Counted from the stretch's first letter, positions 1 to 6,163 are shown. The stretch: 8,588 bases of DNA from Candidatus Altarchaeales archaeon WOR_SM1_86-2 (GCA_001723855.1 MCBC01000116.1:1-8588); one strand, 5' to 3'. Notes: generated by a model not told the origin, from the sequence alone. Numbers and translations: made by a program.

Positions 1-1098
1 AAGCATTGAAACAACACGTACTACAGGATCCACATATTTTTCCTTCCTATATGCTCTGACTTCTTCTTGATAATCTTTGAATATTTTATTACTAGCCCCT
101 TTCAACTTCTTTCTAAGTATTTTCTTTTCATTAACAGAGTTCTCTATGTTTTCAACAATAATTTCAGGGTATTTATCAAATATATCATATAACCATCCTT
201 CCATAAGCATCATCAACTTAGGATCTATACCTTCCATAAATGTATGTACCATCTTATCTTCAGCAAAGGGAGTGATTGAAGCGCTTGTTTTAAAGTCGAT
301 TTTTGCAGGTCTATCGGCTTTATACTTTAGTTTGTTATTACATACTCCCTCCATAAGAAATGATTCTAGTGAAGGAAAAGTGTCATCCTCTCCAAAGCCA
401 GCAATTACGACACCGGAGATACTTCCGCTTTTAATGTGTTCGGGAAATTTTGAAAATAAACTCGCTGCGATTTTCTTCAACTGATTTGAGTGAGTTTTAG
501 AGATTGGTAATTCTTCAAAAAATTCTTTTATTACTTTCTCTATTGGCTTATTAATAATCTTTTCATATTTGTCAATTATGTTCTTATTGTAACTTTTTGG
601 AACTGATGGAATGTTATCTATTTTTTCCCATTTTTCATATTCTGTTTTTATTATTCCGGATACTATCTGTTTTATTTCTTTATCAGTAATCCCTCCTTTT
701 TCATTGATATTCGATTTGATGCTCGTTACGATTTCTTTTCGAATAAATCCAAAATAGGAGTTGATAGAGTTCTGCAAATATTCCTCCTGCAAAGAATCAG
801 GGAACAACGAATTTCCATTATCCAAAAACTTTATAAAATCAGTGGAGTATTCTTTCAATGTATCAAATTTCTTTTTACCTATGTTATTCCTATAAACCTT
901 AATTATTGTCTCCCATGGGACACCCATAAGCATGGCATTCCCATAAACCATTATTCCAACAGGATAGTACTTAGATAAGCTAAAAAGTTTATTGGCAGAG
1001 GTAAAAATCTTCTGACCAGATTCTACAGTCATTGTAACTGCGCTATCAGATGCGAGGGCTATTGCCTCTTTATTCATTATTGCAATTTCAGCTGTCAT
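1..1098 (-). CDS. Proteasome-like Ntn-hydrolase family protein (3' end cut off by window edge)
   Basis: The minus strand is open from an ATG at 1098 to base 1 (366 codons, no stop), so the gene is partial. An in-frame TAA lies six codons before this ATG, which fixes the start. Thr2 follows Met directly, so Met removal would expose an N-terminal Thr without a propeptide. The first 40 residues resemble archaeal proteasome beta subunits: Thr, then ALASDSAVTM with Asp at mature position 17, then KLF with Lys at mature position 36, three residues later than Lys33 of Thermoplasma beta. A Lys-rich, probably helical insertion (about 70-220) follows, then SGVVIAGFGEDDTFPS (228-243) and ITPFAEDKMVHTFMEGIDP (275-293). 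I recall these motifs from scattered uncharacterised bacterial and archaeal proteins. Peptidase or amidase activity is inferred; substrate unknown. The gene is clearly richer in A+T than its neighbours, suggesting transfer. Confidence 0.72.
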   Translation of the reverse strand, partial: MTAEIAIMNKEAIALASDSAVTMTVESGQKIFTSANKLFSLSKYYPVGIMVYGNAMLMGVPWETIIKVYRNNIGKKKFDTLKEYSTDFIKFLDNGNSLFPDSLQEEYLQNSINSYFGFIRKEIVTSIKSNINEKGGITDKEIKQIVSGIIKTEYEKWEKIDNIPSVPKSYNKNIIDKYEKIINKPIEKVIKEFFEELPISKTHSNQLKKIAASLFSKFPEHIKSGSISGVVIAGFGEDDTFPSLESFLMEGVCNNKLKYKADRPAKIDFKTSASITPFAEDKMVHTFMEGIDPKLMMLMEGWLYDIFDKYPEIIVENIENSVNEKKILRKKLKGASNKIFKDYQEEVRAYRKEKYVDPVVRVVSML

Positions 1099-1122
1099 CT
1101 TATGTTTGTTAATTATTTAATC

Positions 1123-1130
1123 TATATAAA
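1123..1130 (-). promoter_or_regulatory. TATA box of the Ntn-hydrolase gene, leaderless type
   Basis: The minus strand reads TTTATATA here, centred about 28 bases before the ATG at 1098. Archaeal TATA boxes lie about 26-27 bases before the transcript start, so transcription would begin at or next to the ATG. No Shine-Dalgarno sequence is visible. The same 8-mer occurs before cbiM. The box gives this gene its own promoter, although the shikimate kinase gene ends only 77 bases upstream. Confidence 0.55.
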
Positions 1131-1175
1131 TTAAACTCATATTTTTAAATTTTCATACACTTAGCCTGTTAAAAA

Positions 1176-2042
1176 TCACTCCACTATATGTGCCTTCTCG
1201 TTATTCACCCTTGTCTTTATAACCTCTCCTTCAAACGCCTGCCAGGCATCTCTGATCTCATCAGCTCTATCCATTGTTAACGCTGCTACTGCGGGCCCTG
1301 TTCCGGATAACCCCGCTGCGATCGCTCCCGCATTCAATGCCTCAAGTGCTATGTCCGGGTCATTGTTCGTTGTTGCCGAATACAGGAGCCCGTTTAATGT
1401 CAGCGCTGCATAAAGATTTCCCTTCAATGCCTCATTCCAGGCGATTTCCACTTCCCTCTCCAAAAGCTTCATTCTTTTCACATCAACGGAATGCGTGTAG
1501 GTCTTTTCCTCTGGAACGAAAATCAAAACATCCAGTGTTTCCATATCCCCCCCTTTCAATATCTTCCTTTCCGTATTATCGGTAACAACATAACCCCCGA
1601 AATACGCCGATGATGCGTCATCAAACGCCCCCGTGATGGTAACTTTGGCATCAATTGCGGCATCTATTCCCAGGTTGATAAGGGCCAGGTCATCAGCCTC
1701 TCTTATATCCTCTTTTTCTGCCAGCGCCCCGTAAATGCCCAGGACAACGGCGTTAGCCGCCGTGCTTGAACTTTTAAGTCCCCTGGCAATCGGGATACTG
1801 CTTTCTGTTTCGATTTTTGCGCCGTAATCGGCATTAAAGTGATCAAGAACCTTGCGGGCACATAATTCAATAAGAGTCGTGTCCTCACCCGGGGCATCTT
1901 TAATTTTTCCGTCGATTTTTCCGGAATCGTCCAACTCGATCGCTGCTTTGGTCCACAATTCAATGCCGAATGCCGCACCCTTGCCGGTTGCGATGGCATT
2001 TATTATCGTAGCGGAGCCGTGACATATCGCAGTCGTTTTCAT
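1176..2042 (-). CDS. aroK: Archaeal shikimate kinase (GHMP kinase superfamily)
   Basis: Phosphorylates shikimate to shikimate 3-phosphate with ATP, the fifth step of the cytoplasmic chorismate (aromatic amino acid) pathway. Archaea use a GHMP-fold enzyme unrelated to bacterial AroK. The 288 residues match the usual length. GHMP motif 1 appears near the N-terminus (HGSATIINAIATGKGAAFGI, 8-27), the ATP-binding loop as PIARGLKSSSTAAN (84-97), a catalytic Asp region as GAFDDASSAYFGG (138-150), and motif 3 as GLSGTGPAVAAL (244-255). The start is an ATG at 2042 with an A/T-rich promoter directly upstream. It is divergent from the HAD gene. No other aromatic pathway gene is in the window. All key motifs look intact, and I see nothing suggesting a different GHMP kinase such as homoserine or mevalonate kinase. 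Confidence 0.93.
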   Translation of the reverse strand: MKTTAICHGSATIINAIATGKGAAFGIELWTKAAIELDDSGKIDGKIKDAPGEDTTLIELCARKVLDHFNADYGAKIETESSIPIARGLKSSSTAANAVVLGIYGALAEKEDIREADDLALINLGIDAAIDAKVTITGAFDDASSAYFGGYVVTDNTERKILKGGDMETLDVLIFVPEEKTYTHSVDVKRMKLLEREVEIAWNEALKGNLYAALTLNGLLYSATTNNDPDIALEALNAGAIAAGLSGTGPAVAALTMDRADEIRDAWQAFEGEVIKTRVNNEKAHIVE

Positions 2043-2088
2043 ATCTTTGTTTTAATTTAAATTAATAATAAAATTAAATGACTATGAA
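2043..2088. promoter_or_regulatory. Interleaved divergent promoters of aroK and the HAD gene
   Basis: Only 46 bases separate two divergent ATGs. The core (2051-2076) is almost pure A/T. It holds a perfect 14-base palindrome, TTAATTTAAATTAA, at 2052-2065, placed about 30 bases before the plus-strand start at 2089. On the minus strand, TTTTATTATTAA (2064-2075) is centred about 27 bases before the aroK start at 2042. Both spacings suit leaderless or nearly leaderless transcripts. No Shine-Dalgarno site is seen for either gene. The two TATA elements overlap, so TBP binding for one gene could exclude the other. Confidence 0.5.
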
Positions 2089-3090
2089 ATGAATATCATA
2101 TGTTTTGATCTGGAAGGTCCTTTGTCGCCCCAGGATAATGCTTATGAGGTCATGGGCCTGGTTGAGAACGGCCACAAAATTTTTGAGGTGATAAGCCGCT
2201 ATGATGACCTTCTGACCCTTGAAGGGCGAAAGAATTATGAGCCGGGCGATACTTTAGCACTGATCGTTCCGTTTTTGATCTACCACGGCATAACAGAGGA
2301 TGACATAAAAGAGGTTTCGAAAAAAGCAAAAATTGTTGAAGGCACCAAAGAAGCGGTTTCCGAACTTAAGAAAATGAACTGGAAAGTCCATATTATCTCA
2401 ACTTCCTACCAGCAGCATGCCTACAACATCGGGGGGCAAATTTCCGTTCCGGGGGAAAATATCTCCTGCACCAGATTTCCGCTGAACAGATACAGGGAGG
2501 AATTCAAAGGGGACAGGGAGGCATTCTTGTTAATAGAAGGGGTGGAAAGTGAAATAATAAACTATCTATACCCTGCAGAGCCGCAAAAGGACGAGAAAAT
2601 CAGGGACCGCCTGGACAGGTTTTTCTTTAGAGATCTCCCGCAAACAAAGATCGGGAATGTTATCACAAAAATGAGCGTTGTCGGGGGACAGAGAAAGGTT
2701 GATGCGATGAACAATATCCTCGAAAAGCATCACGGTAGTTTAAAAAATACCGTGGTTGTCGGCGACAGCATCACCGACTTCAAGATGCTGAAAACCGTAA
2801 GAGACGGCGGGGGGTTAGCGGTTGTTTTTAACGGGAATGAATATGCCGTTCCATACGCAAACATAGGTCTCGCCACCACTAACATGCAGGACCTTTTACC
2901 TTTGATTAACACTTATATGGAAGGCGGCAAGGAAAGGGCGATTGAATTGGTCAGGGGGAAGGAGACAAAAGAAAAGCCCCCGCACATGCATTACCTGGAA
3001 AATGCAGACAAAGAAAAGATAAACATGGTTGTAGAAACTCACAAAAAATTCAGGGCGCTGGTGAGGGGGGATGCCGCAAAGCTGGGGTGA
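2089..3090 (+). CDS. HAD-superfamily phosphohydrolase-like protein (DLEGPL type)
   Basis: A 333-residue soluble protein with the haloacid dehalogenase core. Motif I is CFDLEGPL: Asp7 is the expected nucleophile and Glu9 stands where phosphatases usually have the second Asp. Motif II is probably the ISTS stretch (103-106), the motif III Lys is likely Lys203 (QRKVDAMN), and motif IV is VVVGDSITDFKML (222-234) with Asp226 and Asp230 as Mg2+ ligands. A long cap region lies between motifs II and III (about 110-195). I recall DLEGPL-type archaeal homologues, some annotated in methanogens as energy-converting hydrogenase A subunit R, but no other Eha gene is present and that name says little about activity. 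Substrate unknown. ATG at 2089 has no Shine-Dalgarno; a leaderless transcript fits the promoter. It converges on cbiO with 8 bases between. Confidence 0.8.
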   Translation: MNIICFDLEGPLSPQDNAYEVMGLVENGHKIFEVISRYDDLLTLEGRKNYEPGDTLALIVPFLIYHGITEDDIKEVSKKAKIVEGTKEAVSELKKMNWKVHIISTSYQQHAYNIGGQISVPGENISCTRFPLNRYREEFKGDREAFLLIEGVESEIINYLYPAEPQKDEKIRDRLDRFFFRDLPQTKIGNVITKMSVVGGQRKVDAMNNILEKHHGSLKNTVVVGDSITDFKMLKTVRDGGGLAVVFNGNEYAVPYANIGLATTNMQDLLPLINTYMEGGKERAIELVRGKETKEKPPHMHYLENADKEKINMVVETHKKFRALVRGDAAKLG

Positions 3091-3099
3091 GGTTTTTTC
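3091..3099 (+). terminator. Oligo-T terminator after the HAD gene
   Basis: Directly after the TGA at 3090 the plus strand reads GGTTTTTTC, a six-T run that fits archaeal termination at U-rich tracts without a hairpin. It falls at the junction with the convergent cbiO gene. Confidence 0.4.
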
Positions 3100-3962
3100 T
3101 AAACATGCCCGTGGTGCCCGTGCTTTTTCCTGACCTCTGTGAGCTTATCGTGGGTGTGTTCATGGAAATGCAGGTGAATATGCCCCCCTTCCGTCCCGAT
3201 GGTCTTTGTAAGATGCTCGATTGCGTCGTCAATTGAAAGAGGCAGATTTGCTGGGTCGTAACCAAAACACGAGAGAACTTCAAATAAAATCGCAGTGTCG
3301 GGAATATCAAGGTTTTGTGATTTTAAAAGTTCCGCATTCAAGAACATATCTCTTGTTGTGCCCTCCCCGATTATCGTCTTATTTAAAATATAAATCCTGT
3401 CAACGATATCGGGGACAGCGTTTAAATCGTGAGTCGCGGTTATTATGGTTTTTCCTTCTTCCTTCAGATTTTGTATGATTTTAATTAAATCCCTTCTGCT
3501 TTTCGGATCTAAATTAGCGGTTGGCTCATCCAAAGCCAGTATTTCGGGGTCCATTGAAAGAACACCTGCAAGGGAAATCTTTTTCTTTTCACCAAAACTC
3601 AGGTGATGAGGGCACTTGTTTTTGTATCCCTCCGAGAGGCCCATATTTATCGGTCCGAATGCAACATCATCAAAAACCGTTGGGGAAAAGAGTTGATCAT
3701 CCGGATCCTGGAACACCATTCCAACCCCCGCTCTGATTTTTTTTAGATTCTTGTTCACGTCCATGCCGAGAATTCTGACGCTTCCGTTATTACCCTCAAG
3801 AATTCCATTTAAATGTAAAAGCAAAGTTGTTTTCCCGGAACCGTTTGGTCCTATCAGGCAAACGCTCTGGTTTTCAAAAACATCCATGTTAACGCCTCTC
3901 AGCGCCTCCGTGCCGTCGGGATAATCGTAAGCCAGACCTCTTATTTCAATTACTTTTTTCAT
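3099..3962 (-). CDS. cbiO: Nickel/cobalt ECF transporter ATPase CbiO, His-rich tail
   Basis: ATP-hydrolysing subunit of a CbiM/CbiQ-type Ni2+/Co2+ uptake transporter, on the cytoplasmic face. Visible in order: Walker A GPNGSGKT (38-45), Q-loop VFQDPDDQLFSPTV (83-96), signature LSFGE (121-125, in place of LSGGQ), Walker B ILALDEP (141-147), D-loop NLDP (150-153) and H-loop His178 (ATHD). Two oddities. Only 35 residues separate the Q-loop Gln and the signature, against about 52 as I recall in related ATPases, so about 17 residues of the helical subdomain seem to be missing in frame between GLS and EGYKNK. The C-terminus (261-287) holds ten His in two clusters, HIHLHFHEHTH and HGHHGHV, a likely metal-binding tail. 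It is the last gene of the operon, 9 bases after cbiQ. Confidence 0.93.
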   Translation of the reverse strand: MKKVIEIRGLAYDYPDGTEALRGVNMDVFENQSVCLIGPNGSGKTTLLLHLNGILEGNNGSVRILGMDVNKNLKKIRAGVGMVFQDPDDQLFSPTVFDDVAFGPINMGLSEGYKNKCPHHLSFGEKKKISLAGVLSMDPEILALDEPTANLDPKSRRDLIKIIQNLKEEGKTIITATHDLNAVPDIVDRIYILNKTIIGEGTTRDMFLNAELLKSQNLDIPDTAILFEVLSCFGYDPANLPLSIDDAIEHLTKTIGTEGGHIHLHFHEHTHDKLTEVRKKHGHHGHV

Positions 3963-3971
3963 TCTTTCTTG

Positions 3972-4733
3972 TTAAAAAATTAAAATTAAAATTAAAAAAG
4001 TTAATACTAAAAAGAAAACGTCAAATCGCTTGATATTGAAATCATCCAATGTTTTTATGCGCCCGTCAAATCCGCGGGAAAGCATCGCTGCATAAACCCT
4101 CTCCCCTCTTTCATAGGATCTGATGAATAACGTGCCGATGATGTCCCCAATGGTTTTTATGTGCCACAACCTGCCGTGATTGCCTGCCGCTCTTGCGTCG
4201 CGGGCCGTCTTCAACCCCATTATCTCGTCTGCAAGGATAAAGAGGTAGCGATACATAAAGGATATGATCATTACCATAACTTTAGGTATTTTCAATCTTT
4301 CAAAACCCTTCAGAAGCTGCGGGAAAGGGGTTGTGGAAACAAGAGTTATCATTGAAAGAACAGACAGCCATGATTTTATCAAAACGTTGAAAAAGATCAA
4401 AATACCCTGATACGTGATTGCGAACTCTAAAGAGCCAAACGAGTATGAGCCCATAACTTCTCCTTCCTTTAGAAACGGTATGAAGATCGCCACAAGTAAA
4501 ACAAAAGGGATTACAACAAGGGATCGCTTAAAAATGAACGCCAGCGGGACTTTTGAGATCACAATAATCGAAAACATCAGCAGAAAGTAAAAATAAAATT
4601 TCTGGAACTCAGTTGGTGAAGTAAAGATAACAAAAAAGATGAAGGAAAAGAACCCGATTATCTTGACTCTCGGATCTATGCTATGAACCCTGCTGTTCAG
4701 GTGGCTGTATTTATCTAAAAAATCGTGATGCAT
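3972..4733 (-). CDS. cbiQ: ECF transporter transmembrane protein CbiQ
   Basis: The T component that links the ATPase CbiO to the substrate-binding membrane subunit CbiM. The 253 residues hold about five to six hydrophobic segments (roughly 23-38, 46-62, 71-87, 106-130, 150-168 and 237-253). The long cytoplasmic stretch between the last two carries the coupling-helix signatures of the family: TARDARAAG (176-184) and YERGERVYAAMLSRGFDG (207-224). The N-terminal HHDFLDKYSHLNSRVHSIDPRVK is also typical of CbiQ, with the DPRVK placed before the first membrane helix. Starts at an ATG one base after the stop of the PDGLE gene, so translation is probably coupled. The C-terminal ILILIF is encoded by a low-complexity A/T run. 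Confidence 0.93.
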   Translation of the reverse strand: MHHDFLDKYSHLNSRVHSIDPRVKIIGFFSFIFFVIFTSPTEFQKFYFYFLLMFSIIVISKVPLAFIFKRSLVVIPFVLLVAIFIPFLKEGEVMGSYSFGSLEFAITYQGILIFFNVLIKSWLSVLSMITLVSTTPFPQLLKGFERLKIPKVMVMIISFMYRYLFILADEIMGLKTARDARAAGNHGRLWHIKTIGDIIGTLFIRSYERGERVYAAMLSRGFDGRIKTLDDFNIKRFDVFFLVLTFLILILIF

Positions 4734-4734
4734 C

Positions 4735-5028
4735 TTACTTCTTTAATACTTTCCCTATGCCGACTGCTAAAATAAACATCAATAAAACTCCAATTAGCCC
4801 GGAAAGTGAAGCAGCCAATGCTTCATTCTCTATCCCCGGGATAACATAATCCGGCATCGGCGACTCAATGATGTCTTCGCCCGCGGTCGATTCCTCCATC
4901 TCTTCTTCCCCGCCTAAAATATCTATCGCCACCCTCTCCAATCCATCTGGATGGGAGGATGCAAGAAGGGATATTACACACCCCATTATTAACGCAGCCC
5001 CCAGTCCATATATCCAATATTTCTCCAT
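4735..5028 (-). CDS. PDGLE-domain small membrane subunit (NikN/CbiN-like)
   Basis: A 97-residue protein with two membrane helices (about 5-24 and 73-93) and an acidic extracytoplasmic loop between them containing HPDGLERVA (26-34), the hallmark of the PDGLE domain. Such domains occur as a separate small subunit or fused to CbiM/NikM in group II ECF metal transporters, where the small subunit is needed for metal uptake with the M component. PDGLE is, to my knowledge, linked to nickel (NikMN) more than to cobalt systems with classical CbiN. I start at the ATG at 5028, four bases after the cbiM stop, because it begins right at the first helix. A TTG at 5046 would add six Lys-rich residues and overlap cbiM. 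The loop (39-60) is rich in Glu and Asp and could collect cations. Confidence 0.82.
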   Translation of the reverse strand: MEKYWIYGLGAALIMGCVISLLASSHPDGLERVAIDILGGEEEMEESTAGEDIIESPMPDYVIPGIENEALAASLSGLIGVLLMFILAVGIGKVLKK

Positions 5029-5032
5029 TTTT

Positions 5033-5674
5033 TTAAATTTTTTCAAGGTTAAACAAATCCGGTCTTACCTTCAATACAAACGAAACCACGGCTATCGTAA
5101 TTCCTGCTTCAATCACCCCGATTATTGAATGTATCGCAACCATCCCTATCAGCGATTCTTTTAGGGGAAAGACCCCCGATGCAGCAAGTTCAATGCTGCA
5201 GGCGGCAGATGCCAGCACAACCGCCAGCCATGCCGCAACCCCCGCTCCGATTAATATTCCTTTTTTGCTGTCCTCGCCGATCACTCTTCTTACTCCTCTA
5301 TAGACATAATATCCAAATATCGTTCCAATAAGCCCCATATTAAATATATTCGCTCCCAGGGCTGTGATCCCGCCGTCCTGGAAGAATACCGCCTGTACTA
5401 TAAACACTGTCGCCATTATCACCGATGCTGCCATTGCTCCTAAAAAACTTGCGGCTAAAACGCCTCCGAGCATATGTCCTGATGTGCCTGCTGCAACGGG
5501 AATGTTCAGCATCTGCCCCGCAAATATAAATGCCGCTAAAACACCCATCAGCGGAATATGCTTATCCCCGAGTTTCTTGTTTACCTTCATAATCGCATAC
5601 CCAAGTATTATTAGGGCTGTGATCCACATCCCTGCCCATATTGGGAAGCTTAAAAAACCATCTGGTATGTGCAT
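5033..5674 (-). CDS. cbiM: Substrate-specific Ni/Co transport protein CbiM
   Basis: Membrane S component that binds and carries Ni2+ or Co2+. The family's metal site uses the N-terminal amine, His2 and a His in the later loop. Here the N-terminus is MHIPDGFLS, which fixes the start at 5674, and the second site is GTSGHMLGG with His67. Six or seven hydrophobic helices cover the 213 residues, with QDGGITALGANIFNMG (99-114) also typical. It is the first gene of the operon cbiM-PDGLE-cbiQ-cbiO. A TATA box and an abutting palindrome lie upstream. Metal specificity cannot be read from CbiM by eye; the PDGLE neighbour favours nickel. No amino acid is missing at the metal site. Confidence 0.95.
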   Translation of the reverse strand: MHIPDGFLSFPIWAGMWITALIILGYAIMKVNKKLGDKHIPLMGVLAAFIFAGQMLNIPVAAGTSGHMLGGVLAASFLGAMAASVIMATVFIVQAVFFQDGGITALGANIFNMGLIGTIFGYYVYRGVRRVIGEDSKKGILIGAGVAAWLAVVLASAACSIELAASGVFPLKESLIGMVAIHSIIGVIEAGITIAVVSFVLKVRPDLFNLEKI

Positions 5675-5718
5675 TTTTTCTTGTTTTTATTTTTATTATT
5701 AATAATTTACATTTATTA

Positions 5719-5726
5719 TATATAAA
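5719..5726 (-). promoter_or_regulatory. TATA box of the cbiM operon
   Basis: The minus strand reads TTTATATA, followed by TAATAAAT. Its centre is 48 bases before the cbiM ATG, predicting a transcript start near 5696 and a leader of about 20 bases. The 27-base palindrome ends at the very next base upstream, covering the BRE position. Confidence 0.6.
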
Positions 5727-5753
5727 GTAACACTATTTTAAAATTAGTATTAC
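5727..5753. promoter_or_regulatory. Near-palindromic operator at the cbiM promoter
   Basis: A 27-base dyad with arms GTAACACTA and TAGTATTAC around TTTTAAAAT. Eleven of 13 base pairs match about the central A at 5740. It touches the cbiM TATA box and so overlaps the BRE, the expected place for a repressor that blocks TFB/TBP. Seen as half-sites it reads GTAACAC-N13-GTATTAC. NikR operators of some lineages, as I recall, use GTGTTAC/GTAACAC half-sites with 13-14 base spacing, so it resembles a nickel operator, but no NikR gene is in the window. Confidence 0.6.
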
Positions 5754-5771
5754 AAATATAAAAAATAAAAA
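5754..5771 (-). terminator. T-rich terminator of the HTH regulator gene
   Basis: On the minus strand, 11 bases after the regulator's stop codon, there is a TTTTT run and then a TTTTTT run followed by TATATTT. This is an archaeal-type U-rich terminator without a hairpin. It would separate the regulator from the cbiM operon, which has its own promoter. Confidence 0.45.
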
Positions 5772-5782
5772 GGTAAAATGAG

Positions 5783-6163
5783 TTAAATACATTCTCCGCC
5801 CTCTCCCCAGAAGTCGCATTCATCGGATATGCCTTCATCAACCTTTCTGTGAAGGTCACATAAAATTTTCTTCTTTCTTGCCTCTACGCAGATCGTACAG
5901 ATGCCCTTCATTATATCAACAGGGGACATATCCTCCGTAATTATCCTTTTAGCAAGTTCTGAGATTTTTAATTTTATTTCCCCCGGAAGTTCGATGTCGC
6001 TGCCTCTCTTACCTGATATGTAAAGTGATACCGCTGACGGGGTCATGCCTAAATGCCTTGCCGTATCCTTCTGTAAAATATTTTCCCCGTCAAGCGCTTT
6101 TGCAACTTCCGATCTTATCGCAGGCAGCAAATACCATACAACCAGTTCGCACGGTGATTTCAT
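5783..6163 (-). CDS. Cys-rich HTH transcriptional regulator, candidate metal sensor
   Basis: A 126-residue DNA-binding protein of the archaeal XRE-like type (COG2522-like by eye). The N-terminus SPCELVVWYLLPAIRSEVAK is characteristic of that group. A helix-turn-helix covers about 28-53: ILQKDTARHLGMTPSAVSLY followed by ISGKRG. The C-terminal part carries Cys89, Cys92, Cys102, Cys116 and Cys125, plus Cys5 near the start and His105, in CTIC...LCDLH...ECDF...GECI. This looks like a metal- or iron-sulfur-binding domain. It lies directly upstream of the cbiM operon in the same direction and diverges from hdrC. I infer that it controls the metal transporter through the palindrome at 5727-5753; whether it senses Ni, Co or redox state is not shown. 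It is not NikR: there is no ribbon-helix-helix domain or NikR His-site. Start ATG at 6163. Confidence 0.8.
   Translation of the reverse strand: MKSPCELVVWYLLPAIRSEVAKALDGENILQKDTARHLGMTPSAVSLYISGKRGSDIELPGEIKLKISELAKRIITEDMSPVDIMKGICTICVEARKKKILCDLHRKVDEGISDECDFWGEGGECI

Noticed and set aside
77..484. Plus-strand open frame of 135 codons
   Set aside because: It lies opposite the long minus-strand Ntn-hydrolase frame, which has clear family motifs; the plus product has none and is low-complexity Ser/Ile/Leu.
3963..4010. A/T repeat run TTAAAATTAAAATTAAA as a regulatory repeat
   Set aside because: It is the coding end of cbiQ (ILILIF) and is explained by its hydrophobic C-terminal codons.
5029..5046. 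TTG start for the PDGLE protein giving 103 residues
   Set aside because: It adds a Lys-rich hexapeptide and overlaps cbiM; the ATG at 5028, four bases after the cbiM stop, fits the operon and first helix better.
5675..5782. Cobalamin riboswitch before cbiM
   Set aside because: The predicted leader is only about 20 bases and the region is almost pure A/T with no B12-box-like G/C-rich structure.
5783..6163. NikR nickel repressor
   Set aside because: The protein has an XRE-like helix-turn-helix near its N-terminus and a Cys-rich end, not a ribbon-helix-helix plus ACT-like nickel domain.
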